In this document: positions 38,927 to 48,936 of the stretch, piece after piece
How positions within the stretch are numbered: the first letter of the stretch is position 1
Layout: each line of letters opens with the position of its first letter
Source: Oscillatoriales cyanobacterium USR001
GTDB taxonomy: Bacteria; Cyanobacteriota; Cyanobacteriia; Cyanobacteriales; Microcoleaceae
Direction of reading: 5' to 3'
Assembly (NCBI GenBank): GCA_001698425.1
Contig: MBRE01000040.1
Span: 26,642-90,641, forward strand
Length of the DNA stretch: 64,000 nucleotides
Position numbers and translations under genes: made by a program
Notes under the pieces: generated by a model
The model's input: the letters and a program-made list of their open reading frames with translations, nothing else
What the model was told of the DNA's origin: nothing
Database searches by the model: none

Positions 38927-39180
38927 GAATTGGTTTCACGATTTATCATCATAGCACAAGGTTGCCAACCATCGGAAGATAAAAATGATAAAAATAATCG
39001 AACTTTTGACTCATAGTGATTACTTTTTATAATATTCCAACCGCCAAAAGACCAAAACTAAGACGCAAAATTATGGTACTTGACAAATCTAATCAACGCC
39101 ATCATTAAAAAACTAAGGATAAAAAAGTTTGCCTTGAGCAGTTAAGGGGGCATTCCAGCCCCTAAACAACTCAAGATATC

Positions 39181-41661
39181 TTATTGAGCAGCAGCACTCC
39201 TAGAGTCATCTGGCAAAAACGCCATAGGATTAACAGCACCTTGTCCAGAGGGATGGATTTCAAAGTGCAAGTGTGGACCGGTACTAAAACCAGTGCTACC
39301 CATTTCTGAAATCTGCTGACCTTGAGCCACACGCTGACCTTTTTGTACCAAAAGTTTGTTGTTGTGAGCGTAGAGCGTCAGGTTGCCATTGTCATGGGTA
39401 ATTTCCACTAGATAGCCATAGCCGCCATCATTCCACTCTGCATAAGTCACCACACCCGCATCAACAGCCACAATTGGTGTACCGATATCACCTGCAATAT
39501 CAATACCCTTGTGCATACGTCCCCAACGCCAGCCATATCCAGAAGTAAGAACACCTTTAGCGGGCCAAATAAACCCTTTAGATGGCATAGAACCTCCGGG
39601 CAAATATGTATCTGCGCCAGGAAGAGGGGGTAATTCAGGAGAAACCATGCGTCCCAGCGAAGGATTGCTCAGGGGATCGTAAGCATCTGCGCCCAGGGGT
39701 GCTCTAGCAACGATCGGCTGCTCAGGAGTTTTCTCCAAAGTCTGCACTGAGGACATTCCGGCGGTAGCATTCGCACGTTCTTTTTGTCGTTGCTGCTGAA
39801 ACTGCCGCGCCCACTCTTGGGCTTGGGGGGTGCTGATTTCATGCTGTACCGCTTGAGCGTAACGGTTAGGGCTGAACTCTGGATTAATTAGTTCGCTTTT
39901 TTGGGAATCCAATACTTCGGTTTTTGGCATCTGGGTGTTGTTAACAGGAGATGTCATTGATACCGATCTTGGTTCTGGCTGATTTTTCCGATCGGACCGA
40001 TATTCCTCCCGGAGCCGAGTAATTTCTGCTCTCAACCGATCTGCATAAGGGTTGGGTAGATGGGCAGTTTCACCTTCTTGTGGAGCGACTGTCACCCGAT
40101 CGCGACTGACAGAGCCAAGCTGTACAGGAGAAGGCAGAGTAGCCGTTTTGTTGCCATCTAACTCTGTTTTTGGAGAAGTCAATCCAGAATTAGAATTAGT
40201 AGCATCTGAGGCATTTTGGGAGTCAGCGGATACAGGAATTGGTGCGATCGCCCCTGTAAATTTAAGATGAGCCTTGTCTGCGCTCTTGCCCTGGGTATTT
40301 ATCCCGACTGTGGAAAATTGTGTTAAGGGGATACTATTAGTTTTTGCAACAGTCGGCACGGAAAAAGATGCTGCATCAGTCGCATTAGTCAGCGAAGAGA
40401 TTACCGATACAATTGGTGTAGATGGGGTAGAGCCAAAACTGGGGGCGGGAGCTAACTGAGCCGGCATCAAAGATGTGGCAGTTTCTGTAGCGGTTGCTTC
40501 GGCAGTAGAGTTCGAGCCTGGTATAACTGTTACCGATGGTTCCCCAGAGCTATTTGCATCGATTTGGGGAATTTTTAGGGCTTGATTGGGTTTGAGGCCA
40601 TAGGGGTCAATGATGTTATTGGCTGACATCAAATCTCTGACGGATACGCCATAAATTTGCGCGATCGCATCGAGAGTATCACCCGGCCGCACGTTGTAAA
40701 TCGCCGATGACGATGGAGTAACCATCTCAGTAGGAGCGATCGCGACTGTCCCCGTAACATTCTCTCCTAGCCGGGGGTCAGCCGACTGACCAACAGGTTG
40801 TGGTGCTAATCCAGCCTGAGTATCAGAATTCAGAGCATTGAATTGATCCGTAGGCAATGTCGGCAAAGTTTGCCGTACTGTTGCCCTCTCGTTTGCTGGT
40901 TCAAGAGCCGCAGTAGATTCTTGTTGCTGTTGCTGTCTGGGTACTTCTTGTCTGGATGCAGATAAATTTTCTGCTTCCTGGGTAGTCTGAGTTTGAGCGA
41001 TCGCCTTAGAATGGCCGAGTTGCTTGCTCCAGCGGTTAATTACACCGTCTTTAACCCCCGACTCACTAACCGCAATCTCTTCCCCAGATGAAGCATCAAA
41101 CTGCTCTGCCTGATTTGACTTGAAATCTTGTTCAAGATCGACATAGCGAGTTTGAGATGGCAACGTCGCAACGGTATTGCTAGTTTTCGCATCCAAGCTT
41201 CTACCATCCAGCGAGGGGATTTTTAGCTGCTGTCCCACTTGCAGTAAGCTATCCGACCTAATGCCATTAGCATTTGCCAAGGTATTCGGATCGACTTCAT
41301 AATTCTGAGACAATTCCCACAGGGTTTGTCCCTTCTGCACCTTAACAACCATTGGGTTTACCGATGCAACCAAGGCAGAGGCAGTTTCATCCTCAACACT
41401 TAGAGTTTTAGGCTGTAAGGTCTGGGAATTAGGTTGCATTTCGGTAGTAGTTTCCGTTGTTACAGGCTCAGTCGCTGCGGCAGCGTCATGTCCTGTGGGT
41501 AACAAAATGCCGGAAGCACCTACAATTGCCAGTCCAATTGCTGCTACAGAACGAGATCTACAACTGGCTGCATGAGCCTGTTTAGATAGTTCCACAGTAC
41601 CGTCGATGTTGATTTCACGGTCATCAACAAGATTTAATTTATCTGGATTTGTTCGTTTCAT
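39181..41661 (-). CDS. LysM-LysM-M23 cell-wall peptidase (NlpD/EnvC-like)
   Basis: An exported peptidoglycan-binding metallopeptidase or amidase activator. N-terminal hydrophobic anchor (about residues 40-58). Two LysM domains (about 107-150 and 322-366). A long disordered Ser/Thr/Gln-rich linker and a C-terminal M23 domain (about 700-805) with zinc ligands in HKGIDIAG and GPHLHFEIHP and YAHNNKL present, so it may be active. GGAGG precedes the ATG. A 540-bp leader/intergenic region lies upstream. Confidence 0.92.
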   Translation of the reverse strand: MKRTNPDKLNLVDDREINIDGTVELSKQAHAASCRSRSVAAIGLAIVGASGILLPTGHDAAAATEPVTTETTTEMQPNSQTLQPKTLSVEDETASALVASVNPMVVKVQKGQTLWELSQNYEVDPNTLANANGIRSDSLLQVGQQLKIPSLDGRSLDAKTSNTVATLPSQTRYVDLEQDFKSNQAEQFDASSGEEIAVSESGVKDGVINRWSKQLGHSKAIAQTQTTQEAENLSASRQEVPRQQQQQESTAALEPANERATVRQTLPTLPTDQFNALNSDTQAGLAPQPVGQSADPRLGENVTGTVAIAPTEMVTPSSSAIYNVRPGDTLDAIAQIYGVSVRDLMSANNIIDPYGLKPNQALKIPQIDANSSGEPSVTVIPGSNSTAEATATETATSLMPAQLAPAPSFGSTPSTPIVSVISSLTNATDAASFSVPTVAKTNSIPLTQFSTVGINTQGKSADKAHLKFTGAIAPIPVSADSQNASDATNSNSGLTSPKTELDGNKTATLPSPVQLGSVSRDRVTVAPQEGETAHLPNPYADRLRAEITRLREEYRSDRKNQPEPRSVSMTSPVNNTQMPKTEVLDSQKSELINPEFSPNRYAQAVQHEISTPQAQEWARQFQQQRQKERANATAGMSSVQTLEKTPEQPIVARAPLGADAYDPLSNPSLGRMVSPELPPLPGADTYLPGGSMPSKGFIWPAKGVLTSGYGWRWGRMHKGIDIAGDIGTPIVAVDAGVVTYAEWNDGGYGYLVEITHDNGNLTLYAHNNKLLVQKGQRVAQGQQISEMGSTGFSTGPHLHFEIHPSGQGAVNPMAFLPDDSRSAAAQ

Positions 41662-42201
41662 AAAAACGACCTCCTACAAAAAGCGCTTAACAGTCCTTGG
41701 AAACATTCAAGGTAATGGCATATCAAGATGATGGCATCACTGATTGAAATCACTTACAAAGAGATCCCCATCGTAAATAGCCATCGTGCTTAGGCAAGAT
41801 TACCCTGCTTTTTCAATTTAGACAAGCTTTAAGGCTAAAAAATTTTTACGAGTGGTTTACTTCTATTGAAGTGACACTTGTTCAAGGCTTTTTGAATAAT
41901 AGCTTTTACCTTTGAAGATGCCATCCCTGTTGCCTTGAAGCCTTGATATGCCTTTACATAATTCAACTTTATGCTGTTTAACAGGGAAACCACAACCGTA
42001 AATATACTGGATACTGGATACAAATGTTACTTCGGTAAGGTAAGGGAGAATCAACCCCAAAAGAGTCTATTCCTCTTATCTGACAGTCTTTTGAGTCATT
42101 TTAGTCGTCTAAGTATTTTTAGAGACTATATGATCAAAATCTATCAATGAAGTTCGTTAATATAGCAAGATGTATATAGAAATTTCTTATCTTAGTAATT
42201 T
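41662..42201. other. 540-bp intergenic region upstream of the M23 gene
   Basis: No convincing gene. Two overlapping short minus-strand frames lack coding character. A small hairpin (AAGAG/CTCTT around 42062-42078) is visible, but no RNA family was recognised. As the leader of a cell-wall hydrolase gene it could host a regulatory RNA. Confidence 0.4.
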
Positions 42202-42663
42202 CTATTCCAGATCGCCTATTTGCCGCCGTGCTTCAAACAAACCCACTGCTACACTGACGGAGAGATTTAAGCTGCGGACTCCTGGCTGGCTCATGGGGAT
42301 ATAAACTGTGTTGGTGCAAGCGTCTAAAATTTCTGGTGGTAGTCCTGTGGTTTCTGCCCCAAATAGTAACCAATCATTGCTATGAAACTTAAAATGGGTG
42401 TAATTGTATTGTCCCTTGGTACTGAAACCAATCCAGCGCCCGCCTTGCTGTTGGTGGTAAAGTTTAAAGTCTTCTAGGTTGTTATGGGTGTGGAGCTTAA
42501 CGTAGGGCCAATAATCTAAACCGGCTCGTTTGAGGTAGCGATCGCTAATTTCAAAGCCTAATGGTCCAACTAAATGCAATTCTGTACAGGTAGCAGCGCA
42601 AGTACGAGCAATATTGCCAGTATTTGGCGGAATTTGCGGAGAAATCAAAACAACAAAGGGCAT
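42202..42663 (-). CDS. trmL: tRNA (cytidine/uridine-34 2'-O)-methyltransferase
   Basis: A small SPOUT-fold methyltransferase modifying the wobble ribose of tRNA-Leu. Family signatures: PQIPPNTGNIARTCAA at the N-terminus, LLFGAETTGLPPE, and the knot region IPMSQPGVRSLNLSVSVAVGLFE. Length 153 aa matches TrmL/YibK rather than longer SpoU enzymes. Single gene. Confidence 0.94.
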   Translation of the reverse strand: MPFVVLISPQIPPNTGNIARTCAATCTELHLVGPLGFEISDRYLKRAGLDYWPYVKLHTHNNLEDFKLYHQQQGGRWIGFSTKGQYNYTHFKFHSNDWLLFGAETTGLPPEILDACTNTVYIPMSQPGVRSLNLSVSVAVGLFEARRQIGDLE

Positions 42664-42787
42664 GGAATATATAGCTTTTTGTTATGGAATGTCAAAGGAT
42701 CTCATTGATTAAATATTCTGATAGTTTGCGATCGCTCTAACGGGACTTACGCACCCAACCAAAGAAACCGATTTTTTTAGTAGGAAT

Positions 42788-42813
42788 GGTGTGTTACGCT
42801 TCGCTAACACACC
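42788..42813. repeat. Hairpin (GGTGTGTTA/TAACACACC)
   Basis: A perfect 9-bp inverted repeat with an 8-nt loop in the trmL-gshA intergenic region, near a GGACTTACGCA motif shared with the MITE-like element at 31047. Probably a remnant of the same dispersed family. Confidence 0.55.
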
Positions 42814-42933
42814 CTAAAGATGGGGAAAGAAGGTATAGACCTATTTGATAGGTATTGCTGTTGCTGTAAGCCTTATGCAAGAAAGAATTTTCTAAATTAT
42901 TAGCGAAGCTTTTCTTCCCCTAGCCCCCTTCAA

Positions 42934-44085
42934 TTAAGCCACTAACTGCTGACAGATATTCTCTTCAAGCTCTCCTTCCTGCTCTCGCATTGATTGAATT
43001 CCTTGGATAATAATGTTGCGGCTGTCAAGACCAGCACTATACATTCTTAACCATTGTTGGGCTTCATTACCTTCGCGGAGAATTTTTTTCAAGGGGGAGA
43101 GGAAGCAGCTAAAGCCTCGCTGTTTGGCAATTGGCCAAACTTGCTGATAAAGTTCCTCAATCCAATCTCTAGCAAGAATTTTTCTGCAATCTTGCCAATG
43201 GGTGAGTTCGGCATCCAAGCTCAACTTGGAGGCGGCGGCTTCATTGGCTTCTGTGATGGCAATTAAGTCTTGATTACAAGTAGCGGGGGGTAAGTTACTG
43301 ATTTCCAGGGGATCTAAACTGGGATCTTGGAGCATTTGCCAAAGACGAGCTTCTAGTAAGGCGGTGATGGCGAGTAGGGAAATGGGGCTGGTAACGAGAT
43401 CGCAGATTCTCATTTCGGCTCGATTTAGATTGTAGGGGCGGCGATCGCCATTAGGTCGAACTGATGACCAAAGATGTCGGACATTTTGCATTGTCCCGGC
43501 GGCTAGTTGTTCTTCGGTCCACTGGATATAATGGCGGTGGCTTTCAAATAGGGGGACAATGGCGGGAGTTTTGGGGAATAAGCCCCAGCGTGTGGAGTGA
43601 TAACCCGTAACTGCACCATCCAAGAAGGGGGAGGAGGCGCTAAGGGCGAGGTACAGGGGGGCTTCTACCCGGATGAGACGAATGGCTCGCATGAGCAATT
43701 CTGGTTGGGCGATACCGATGTTGATGTGAATGCTGGCGGTGACGACTTTGGTGCCGTAGGTTTGTTCGATGTAGGTGTGATAAGGGTTTTGGGGATCGGA
43801 GCGGTAAAAGCGATCGCTTCCACCCAAGGATAAGGTACTTCCGGGATGTATGGTATAGTCACCTAGTTGTTTTAGGTAGGTTCTTAGGCGACGGCGGGGT
43901 TTGACGAGGGCGCAAAGTAGGCGATCGTAGCTGTACAGAGGTGCTGTAGTATATTCCACATTACGGCTATCTGGCTCTCGCACGAATCCATCTAAATCGG
44001 ACACAATCTTGTCTGACAAACCGACAATATCGCCTTGGGGGGTGCCGGTGTACATTTCTACTTCAAAACCTTTTGATAGCAGCAC
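42934..44085 (-). CDS. gshA: Glutamate-cysteine ligase, cyanobacterial type
   Basis: Catalyses the first step of glutathione synthesis. The cyanobacterial family signature is clear: FEVEMYTGTPQGDIVGLSDK, DGFVREPDSRNVEYTTAP, HPGSTLSLGGSDRF and ASIHINIG. Length 383 aa is standard. Start is GTG at 44085, directly before LLSKGFEVEMYTG as in relatives. gshB is not adjacent. Confidence 0.96.
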   Translation of the reverse strand: MLLSKGFEVEMYTGTPQGDIVGLSDKIVSDLDGFVREPDSRNVEYTTAPLYSYDRLLCALVKPRRRLRTYLKQLGDYTIHPGSTLSLGGSDRFYRSDPQNPYHTYIEQTYGTKVVTASIHINIGIAQPELLMRAIRLIRVEAPLYLALSASSPFLDGAVTGYHSTRWGLFPKTPAIVPLFESHRHYIQWTEEQLAAGTMQNVRHLWSSVRPNGDRRPYNLNRAEMRICDLVTSPISLLAITALLEARLWQMLQDPSLDPLEISNLPPATCNQDLIAITEANEAAASKLSLDAELTHWQDCRKILARDWIEELYQQVWPIAKQRGFSCFLSPLKKILREGNEAQQWLRMYSAGLDSRNIIIQGIQSMREQEGELEENICQQLVA

Positions 44086-44145
44086 GTTATTTCCTCAGTT
44101 AAGTTGAGTCCTATTTTGATCATTGTAGCAGGATCGGAGGCTGTT

Positions 44146-44841
44146 TTAATCGTGGATAGAACCATCAGGCATTACTGTCCCGCTCATCTTTGTTCCTGTT
44201 AAGTTTGCATCTGTTAAATTAGCTCCTTCTAAGTTGGCATTGCTTAAATTTGTCACTTTTTTGTGACTGCGAAAGAAGGAACTGTGTAAGTCTGCGCCGC
44301 TTAAATTACTTTCAAATAAGTTGGCATATTCTAAGTTGGCTCCGTGTAGTTTTGCTTCTGTTAAGTCAGCTTGTGTGAGATTAGTTCCCCACAGTCTAGC
44401 ATCTAATAAATTAGCTTGTTTTAAGTTGGCACTTTTGAGATTTGCTAAGGTCAAATTAGCATCCCATAATCGGCTATTATGCAAGTCGGCTTCGGTCAAG
44501 TTAGCTCTATTGAGGTCGGCTAAAACTAGCTCGGTATTTGCTAAGTTGGCTGAGGTGAGATCGGCTCCAGAAAGATTAGCATTTTTCAAATTAGCGCCTT
44601 CTAAGTTTGCGCCTTTTAAATTTGCGCCTGAAAGGTTAGCATCTTCGAGATTTGCTCCGTGCAAATCTGCGCCGCTGAGATCGCAGGAATCCCATAAAAA
44701 TGTGACGCACAAGTTATTTGTTAATAGCTGATTGATATCGTCATCATTGGCGGCGATCGCAGGTGATGTTAAATACAGAGTGAAGAAGGCTATTGACAAG
44801 ATTATAGAGGTTAAGGTTCTCAATCCTAAAACTATGTTCAT
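44146..44841 (-). CDS. Exported pentapeptide-repeat protein
   Basis: A signal peptide (hydrophobic about residues 5-28, ending TSPAIAAND) is followed by a short Cys-containing segment (LCVTFLWDSCDLSG) and then about 30 A(D/N)LxX pentapeptides (about 55-220). Expected to fold as a beta-helix in the lumen or periplasm. Function unknown. The gene lies about 60 bp downstream of gshA on the opposite flank and is probably independent. Confidence 0.9.
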   Translation of the reverse strand: MNIVLGLRTLTSIILSIAFFTLYLTSPAIAANDDDINQLLTNNLCVTFLWDSCDLSGADLHGANLEDANLSGANLKGANLEGANLKNANLSGADLTSANLANTELVLADLNRANLTEADLHNSRLWDANLTLANLKSANLKQANLLDARLWGTNLTQADLTEAKLHGANLEYANLFESNLSGADLHSSFFRSHKKVTNLSNANLEGANLTDANLTGTKMSGTVMPDGSIHD

Positions 44842-45118
44842 ACCAGTGACGGGATAGATGCTAAATAATTATAGTTTTCTCAGGTAGATGAGAATGGCTA
44901 TGTCTCTAGTGTATCAAATAATCTGTTATGTTTGGTAAAATAGTCTATATGTGGATGTGCGATCGCCAAGGCGGTTAAGCCTCTGTGCGAAGCACGGCTT
45001 CCATTGCATCCCCTGTTCGCATTTTTCATGGCAGACCTCATGCTACACTTATGGCTTGGCTTACGCCCTATTGGATAGCAAATCGTGGTGCAGAAGGTAT
45101 TATCGGCAGCAATATTAA

Positions 45119-45418
45119 GAGGTTGATTATGGTGTTACAACAGCCCGCCGCAATGGAGTACAGGAATATTTAGTTTGGGAAACTTTTGAAAATCGCTTTA
45201 GTTGGTTTAGATTGCAAGAGGAAGAATTTGTTTTAATTGAACCTGATGCAGAAGGTATTATCCGCAGCAATACTTTTCCTGGTTTGTGGTTAGCGGTATC
45301 TGCTTTACTAGCAGGCAATATGATAGAAGTGCTTTCGATGTTGCAATTAGGAATTACACGGGATGAACATCAAGTGTTTGTTTGGGAGTTGGCAGGGCGA
45401 TCGCAGCCGTCTGCCTAA
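45119..45418 (+). pseudogene. Uma2-family (DUF820) endonuclease remnant
   Basis: A start-less open frame encoding about 99 residues of the C-terminal half of a Uma2/DUF820 restriction-endonuclease-like protein: RRNGVQEYLVWE (compare the family's GVqEYw motif), FSWFRLQEEEF, EPDAEGIIRSNTFPGLWL. A stop precedes it. The N-terminal catalytic half is missing. Just upstream, 45091-45115 repeats GTGCAGAAGGTATTATC of the gene's own later segment (45246 onward), showing internal rearrangement. Confidence 0.7.
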
Positions 45419-45588
45419 CCACCAATGCTACTTTAGCGATCGCGCACTCCCTTGTAATCTGGCTTTATGGCAAATTCTTAAATTTAGTGTATCTGTACTT
45501 AGTAATCCAGTTGTGATATAAAACTACTAAGAATCTACCAAGTAATCGGAGATTCATCTATTATACTTTATCCCTCATAATTTTAAAA

Positions 45589-46605
45589 ATGGGTATTCTG
45601 GTTGAGAACGTATCGAAGCGGTTTGGAAATTTCCAAGCTGTTGACCAAGTAAGCGTAGAGATTAAATCTGGCTCATTAGTAGCACTGCTGGGGCCGTCTG
45701 GCTCTGGGAAATCTAGTTTGCTGAGGCTGATTTCAGGTTTAGAGATGCCTGACTCTGGTAAAATCTGGTTGATTGGTCAGGATGCTACCTATCAAAATGT
45801 TCAAGAGCGAAATATTGGGTTTGTGTTTCAGCACTATGCCTTATTTAAACACATGACGGTGCGGAAAAATATTGCTTTTGGGTTGGATATTCAAAAGCGC
45901 CCTGCTGCTAAAGTAAAAGCGCGGGTTGAAGAATTATTAGACTTGATTCAATTACAAGGATTAGGCGATCGCTATCCTTCCCAACTTTCTGGCGGCCAAC
46001 GTCAGCGAGTTGCTCTAGCAAGAGCTTTAGCAGTGGAGCCGAAAGTATTATTATTAGATGAACCTTTTGGCGCTCTTGATGCTAAAGTTCGCAAAGATTT
46101 ACGGGCTTGGTTACGGCGACTTCACGATGAGGTTCATGTTACTACTGTTTTTGTGACTCACGATCAAGAAGAAGCGATGGAAGTAGCGGATGAAATTGTG
46201 GTAATGAATAAGGGTAGAGTTGAACAAGTTGGCAGTCCATCGGATATTTACGATCGCCCTGCGAGTGCTTTTGTAATGAGTTTTATTGGACCGGTAAATG
46301 TATTACCTAGCAATTCTGGGATTTTCCAAAGTAGCGGAATTGACTCAACTAATCCAGAAATTTTCTTGCGGCCTCACGATGTAGTAATTGCGACTAAACA
46401 AGAGCCTCTAACTGTGTCAGCAAAGGTTAATCGTTTAGTTCATTTAGGTTGGGAAATCCAAGCTGAATTAATTTTAGATGATGGTCAAGTAGTAACTGCA
46501 AATTTGACGCGGGAGAGATTTGATGAATTGAATTTAAAGCCGCAACAGGAGGTTTATATTAAGCCGAAAGGGGCTAAATCTTTTCCGCTTTACTATTCAA
46601 TTTAA
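45589..46605 (+). CDS. cysA: Sulfate/thiosulfate-type ABC transporter ATP-binding protein
   Basis: ATPase subunit of an inner-membrane importer. Walker [11 protein letters not shown]-loop VFQHYALF, signature [15 protein letters not shown], Walker [13 protein letters not shown] and the H-loop TVFVTHD are complete. A C-terminal TOBE-like domain (about residues 240-335) is typical of CysA. No permease or binding-protein genes lie alongside, so it is an orphan here and the substrate assignment rests on similarity. The next gene starts within a few bases, so cotranscription is likely. Confidence 0.85.
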   Translation: MGILVENVSKRFGNFQAVDQVSVEIKSGSLVALLGPSGSGKSSLLRLISGLEMPDSGKIWLIGQDATYQNVQERNIGFVFQHYALFKHMTVRKNIAFGLDIQKRPAAKVKARVEELLDLIQLQGLGDRYPSQLSGGQRQRVALARALAVEPKVLLLDEPFGALDAKVRKDLRAWLRRLHDEVHVTTVFVTHDQEEAMEVADEIVVMNKGRVEQVGSPSDIYDRPASAFVMSFIGPVNVLPSNSGIFQSSGIDSTNPEIFLRPHDVVIATKQEPLTVSAKVNRLVHLGWEIQAELILDDGQVVTANLTRERFDELNLKPQQEVYIKPKGAKSFPLYYSI

Positions 46606-46620
46606 GTGAGTTTGGAGTCA

Positions 46621-47199
46621 ATGAAAATTTATATACTTTTTTATAAGCCCTACAATGTTCTTACCCAATTTACCAATAACGAACTAGGGCAAAACCAATG
46701 TCAAACTCTTAAAGATTATATTCCCATTCCTTCAGTGTATCCGGTGGGACGATTGGATAAAGATAGCGAAGGACTTTTGTTGTTAACTAATGATGGACTT
46801 CTACAACATCGTCTCAGCGATCCCAAGTTTGCTCATCCTCGTACTTATTGGGTACAAGTGGAAGGGATACCGAATGAAGGGGCGATCGCGCAATTGCGAT
46901 CGGGTGTAACTATTCAAAATTATCGCACTCGACCTGCCAAAGTGGAAATACTATCGGCGGAGCCCTCGTTACCGCCACGAGATCCGCCGATTAGATATCG
47001 CCAAAATATTCCCACAACATGGTTAGCGATCGCGCTTACAGAAGGCCGTAATCGACAAGTGCGGCGGATGACAGCCGCAGTTGGTTTTCCTACTTTACGC
47101 TTAGTTCGAGTTGCGATCGCTCATCTTAATCTCAATAACTTAGCACCTGGCGAATGGCGCGAACTCAATCCAGAAGAACTTAAACCTTTATTTTTGTAG
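46621..47199 (+). CDS. 23S rRNA pseudouridine synthase (RluE/RsuA family)
   Basis: Isomerises a uridine in rRNA to pseudouridine. The catalytic Asp lies in [17 protein letters not shown], and the family's [22 protein letters not shown] is present. There is no S4 domain, so it belongs to the short RluE-like group. ATG at 46621 with a GGAG site is preferred over GTG at 46606, which would abut the cysA stop. Probably cotranscribed with the upstream ATPase gene, although functions are unrelated. Confidence 0.9.
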   Translation: MKIYILFYKPYNVLTQFTNNELGQNQCQTLKDYIPIPSVYPVGRLDKDSEGLLLLTNDGLLQHRLSDPKFAHPRTYWVQVEGIPNEGAIAQLRSGVTIQNYRTRPAKVEILSAEPSLPPRDPPIRYRQNIPTTWLAIALTEGRNRQVRRMTAAVGFPTLRLVRVAIAHLNLNNLAPGEWRELNPEELKPLFL

Positions 47200-47300
47200 G
47201 GTAAGAGGCGGATAGAAGAGACTTCTTTCTTCCTGTTGATAAATCTCAGTAACTAATCCTGTATCCTAAAACTTAATACTCTCAGAAAAAGGAACTGTCA

Positions 47301-47780
47301 GTGGCATTAAAAGAAGAGCAACCATCGGAACCCATTAAAATATTGAACTCAGAGACTAAACCTGGGGAAATTTCTCTTTCCGATCCTACGGGAAAAATGA
47401 CAGTGGGAGGGGAAGAGGATATCGCGCAGCAAAGCATATTCGATGGGATTTTAGTTCATCAAATTTTAGCTAGTTACCCGGATAAATCTTGGTTGGATAT
47501 TCTACCCGAATTGCAGCTGCTAAACTTAGCACCCGTAACTTTGGAGGCGATCGCGGCGAATATTCAAGCGCCTGTAGCCTTGGATGTACTATTAGAACAA
47601 CTGAACGGCGATCGGGCAATGGCTTTACTCGCTCGATGCTATATTATTGCTGAACTGGATTGCGTGATCACGGAGCGCGAGGATAGCATAATGAACGCGA
47701 TCGCTGCTAAATTTAATCTTGATTTAACAATGGTGGAAGCGGCTGTCAATGCTGAGTTACTTAAAAGCGATCGGGATTGA
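47301..47780 (+). CDS. TerB-like conserved protein (159 aa)
   Basis: Helical protein with a disordered acidic N-terminus (about residues 1-45). The second half (ALLARCYIIAELDCVITEREDSIMNAIAAKF) resembles TerB/tellurite-resistance-type helical bundles with a conserved acidic loop. GTG start at 47301, preceded by AAAAAGGAA. Function unknown; the TerB assignment is tentative. Confidence 0.6.
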   Translation: MALKEEQPSEPIKILNSETKPGEISLSDPTGKMTVGGEEDIAQQSIFDGILVHQILASYPDKSWLDILPELQLLNLAPVTLEAIAANIQAPVALDVLLEQLNGDRAMALLARCYIIAELDCVITEREDSIMNAIAAKFNLDLTMVEAAVNAELLKSDRD

Positions 47781-48067
47781 AAATTAGTTCAGTGTTAACA
47801 ATTAACCAAAACTATTTCATACTCTAAAAGCTAATAAGTTATAATAAAATTGATGTCGCTACAGAGACACTCGATCGGCGACCATAATTAAAACGTTTAA
47901 CCCCAACTAGGAAAGGCATTTAGCAACCAGATAGGCGATTGCCCAAAGTGGCTGTACCCCCCTGTAAAAATAGTTACCTTTTCAGGAACTTCTTACCCCC
48001 AAAATTCTTCAAACCCCTTGAGCAGATCAATGCTCTAATAAGTTGAATCTACATCCAAATAACCGCC

Positions 48068-48562
48068 ATGAACACCTTACTGAAAACCCCTCAAGTGCGT
48101 CTTGACCGCGTAATACCGAAATCTATTATAGTAGCAAGCATTGCCACCGCAGGTTTGCTGGCTGGAGTCGTGCCCAGTTTGTCTGGTACATCTCCTACCC
48201 TAGTTTTCGGTACAGCAGCCCAAGCTCAAGAAACAATATCCAGCAAAGAAATTACCAGTTACGCCCGCGCCGTCTTAGCGATCGAACCTAGAAGACTGGA
48301 AGCCGTTCAAGAAATTAAAGGTAAGCTCAACGGCTCCATTCCCCAAGTTGTTTGTAACGAAACTAAAAGTATCAATAGACTTAGGGGAGATGTTAGGGGA
48401 TTAGCAGTTAGTTACTGCGAACAAGCTAAAAAAATTATCGAGGAGCAAGGTTTGACTGTTTCTCGGTTTAATGCAATTACTTTGAGTCAACAAGCCGATC
48501 CAGCTTTGAAACAAAAAATTCAAGCTGAATTATTACGCATTCAACAAGAAAAAGGCAATTAA
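48068..48562 (+). CDS. DUF4168 domain protein, exported
   Basis: N-terminal hydrophobic stretch (about residues 20-40) and an AQAQE processing region near residue 55 indicate export. The helical DUF4168 domain follows (about 58-160), with SYARAVLAIEPRRLEA and FNAITLSQQADPALKQKI. DUF4168 proteins are widespread secreted cyanobacterial proteins of unknown role. Single gene. Confidence 0.82.
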   Translation: MNTLLKTPQVRLDRVIPKSIIVASIATAGLLAGVVPSLSGTSPTLVFGTAAQAQETISSKEITSYARAVLAIEPRRLEAVQEIKGKLNGSIPQVVCNETKSINRLRGDVRGLAVSYCEQAKKIIEEQGLTVSRFNAITLSQQADPALKQKIQAELLRIQQEKGN

Positions 48563-48656
48563 TGGCTGATTATGATAGAGGGGATAATTCAATTTATACC
48601 TATCCCCATCTCCATCTTTACTAGCTTTTACTTCTAGTAAATGAGGCTATGCAAAA

Positions 48657-48818
48657 TCAATTATTGGTAGAGTCGACAGTTGCCAGCCAACATCGCAAGT
48701 TTTCTAGCCTCTGAAAGTATAAAATTAGCTCTCCTAAACTCTCTAATCGATCGAGTGATAACTGCCGAATACCGGTTTGAGTTTCTATTGTTAATTGGTG
48801 AGAGATGATATGATGGTG
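48657..48818 (-). pseudogene. DUF4351 C-terminal domain remnant
   Basis: In the gap before argZ, the minus strand holds about 53 codons between stops, with IRQLSLDRLESLGELILYF and LENLRCWLA. This matches the C-terminal DUF4351 helix pair found in Rpn/PD-(D/E)XK transposase-like cyanobacterial proteins (LS-x-LE-x-LGE-LLDF...WL). No N-terminal part remains. Confidence 0.65.
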
Positions 48819-48936
48819 AATTAGCCTTTATGCCGCCAGACGTTTAACTCCCTTTAAACTGGGAGTAACTTGTGTATTTTTATACAAAGTTTTGTAAATA
48901 TACGTCGGTAGCATCTACCTCATCATTAACCAGATT

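Noticed and set aside
41835..42060. Two overlapping short minus-strand frames upstream of the M23 gene
   Set aside because: They compete in different frames over the same bases and neither shows domain or codon signals.
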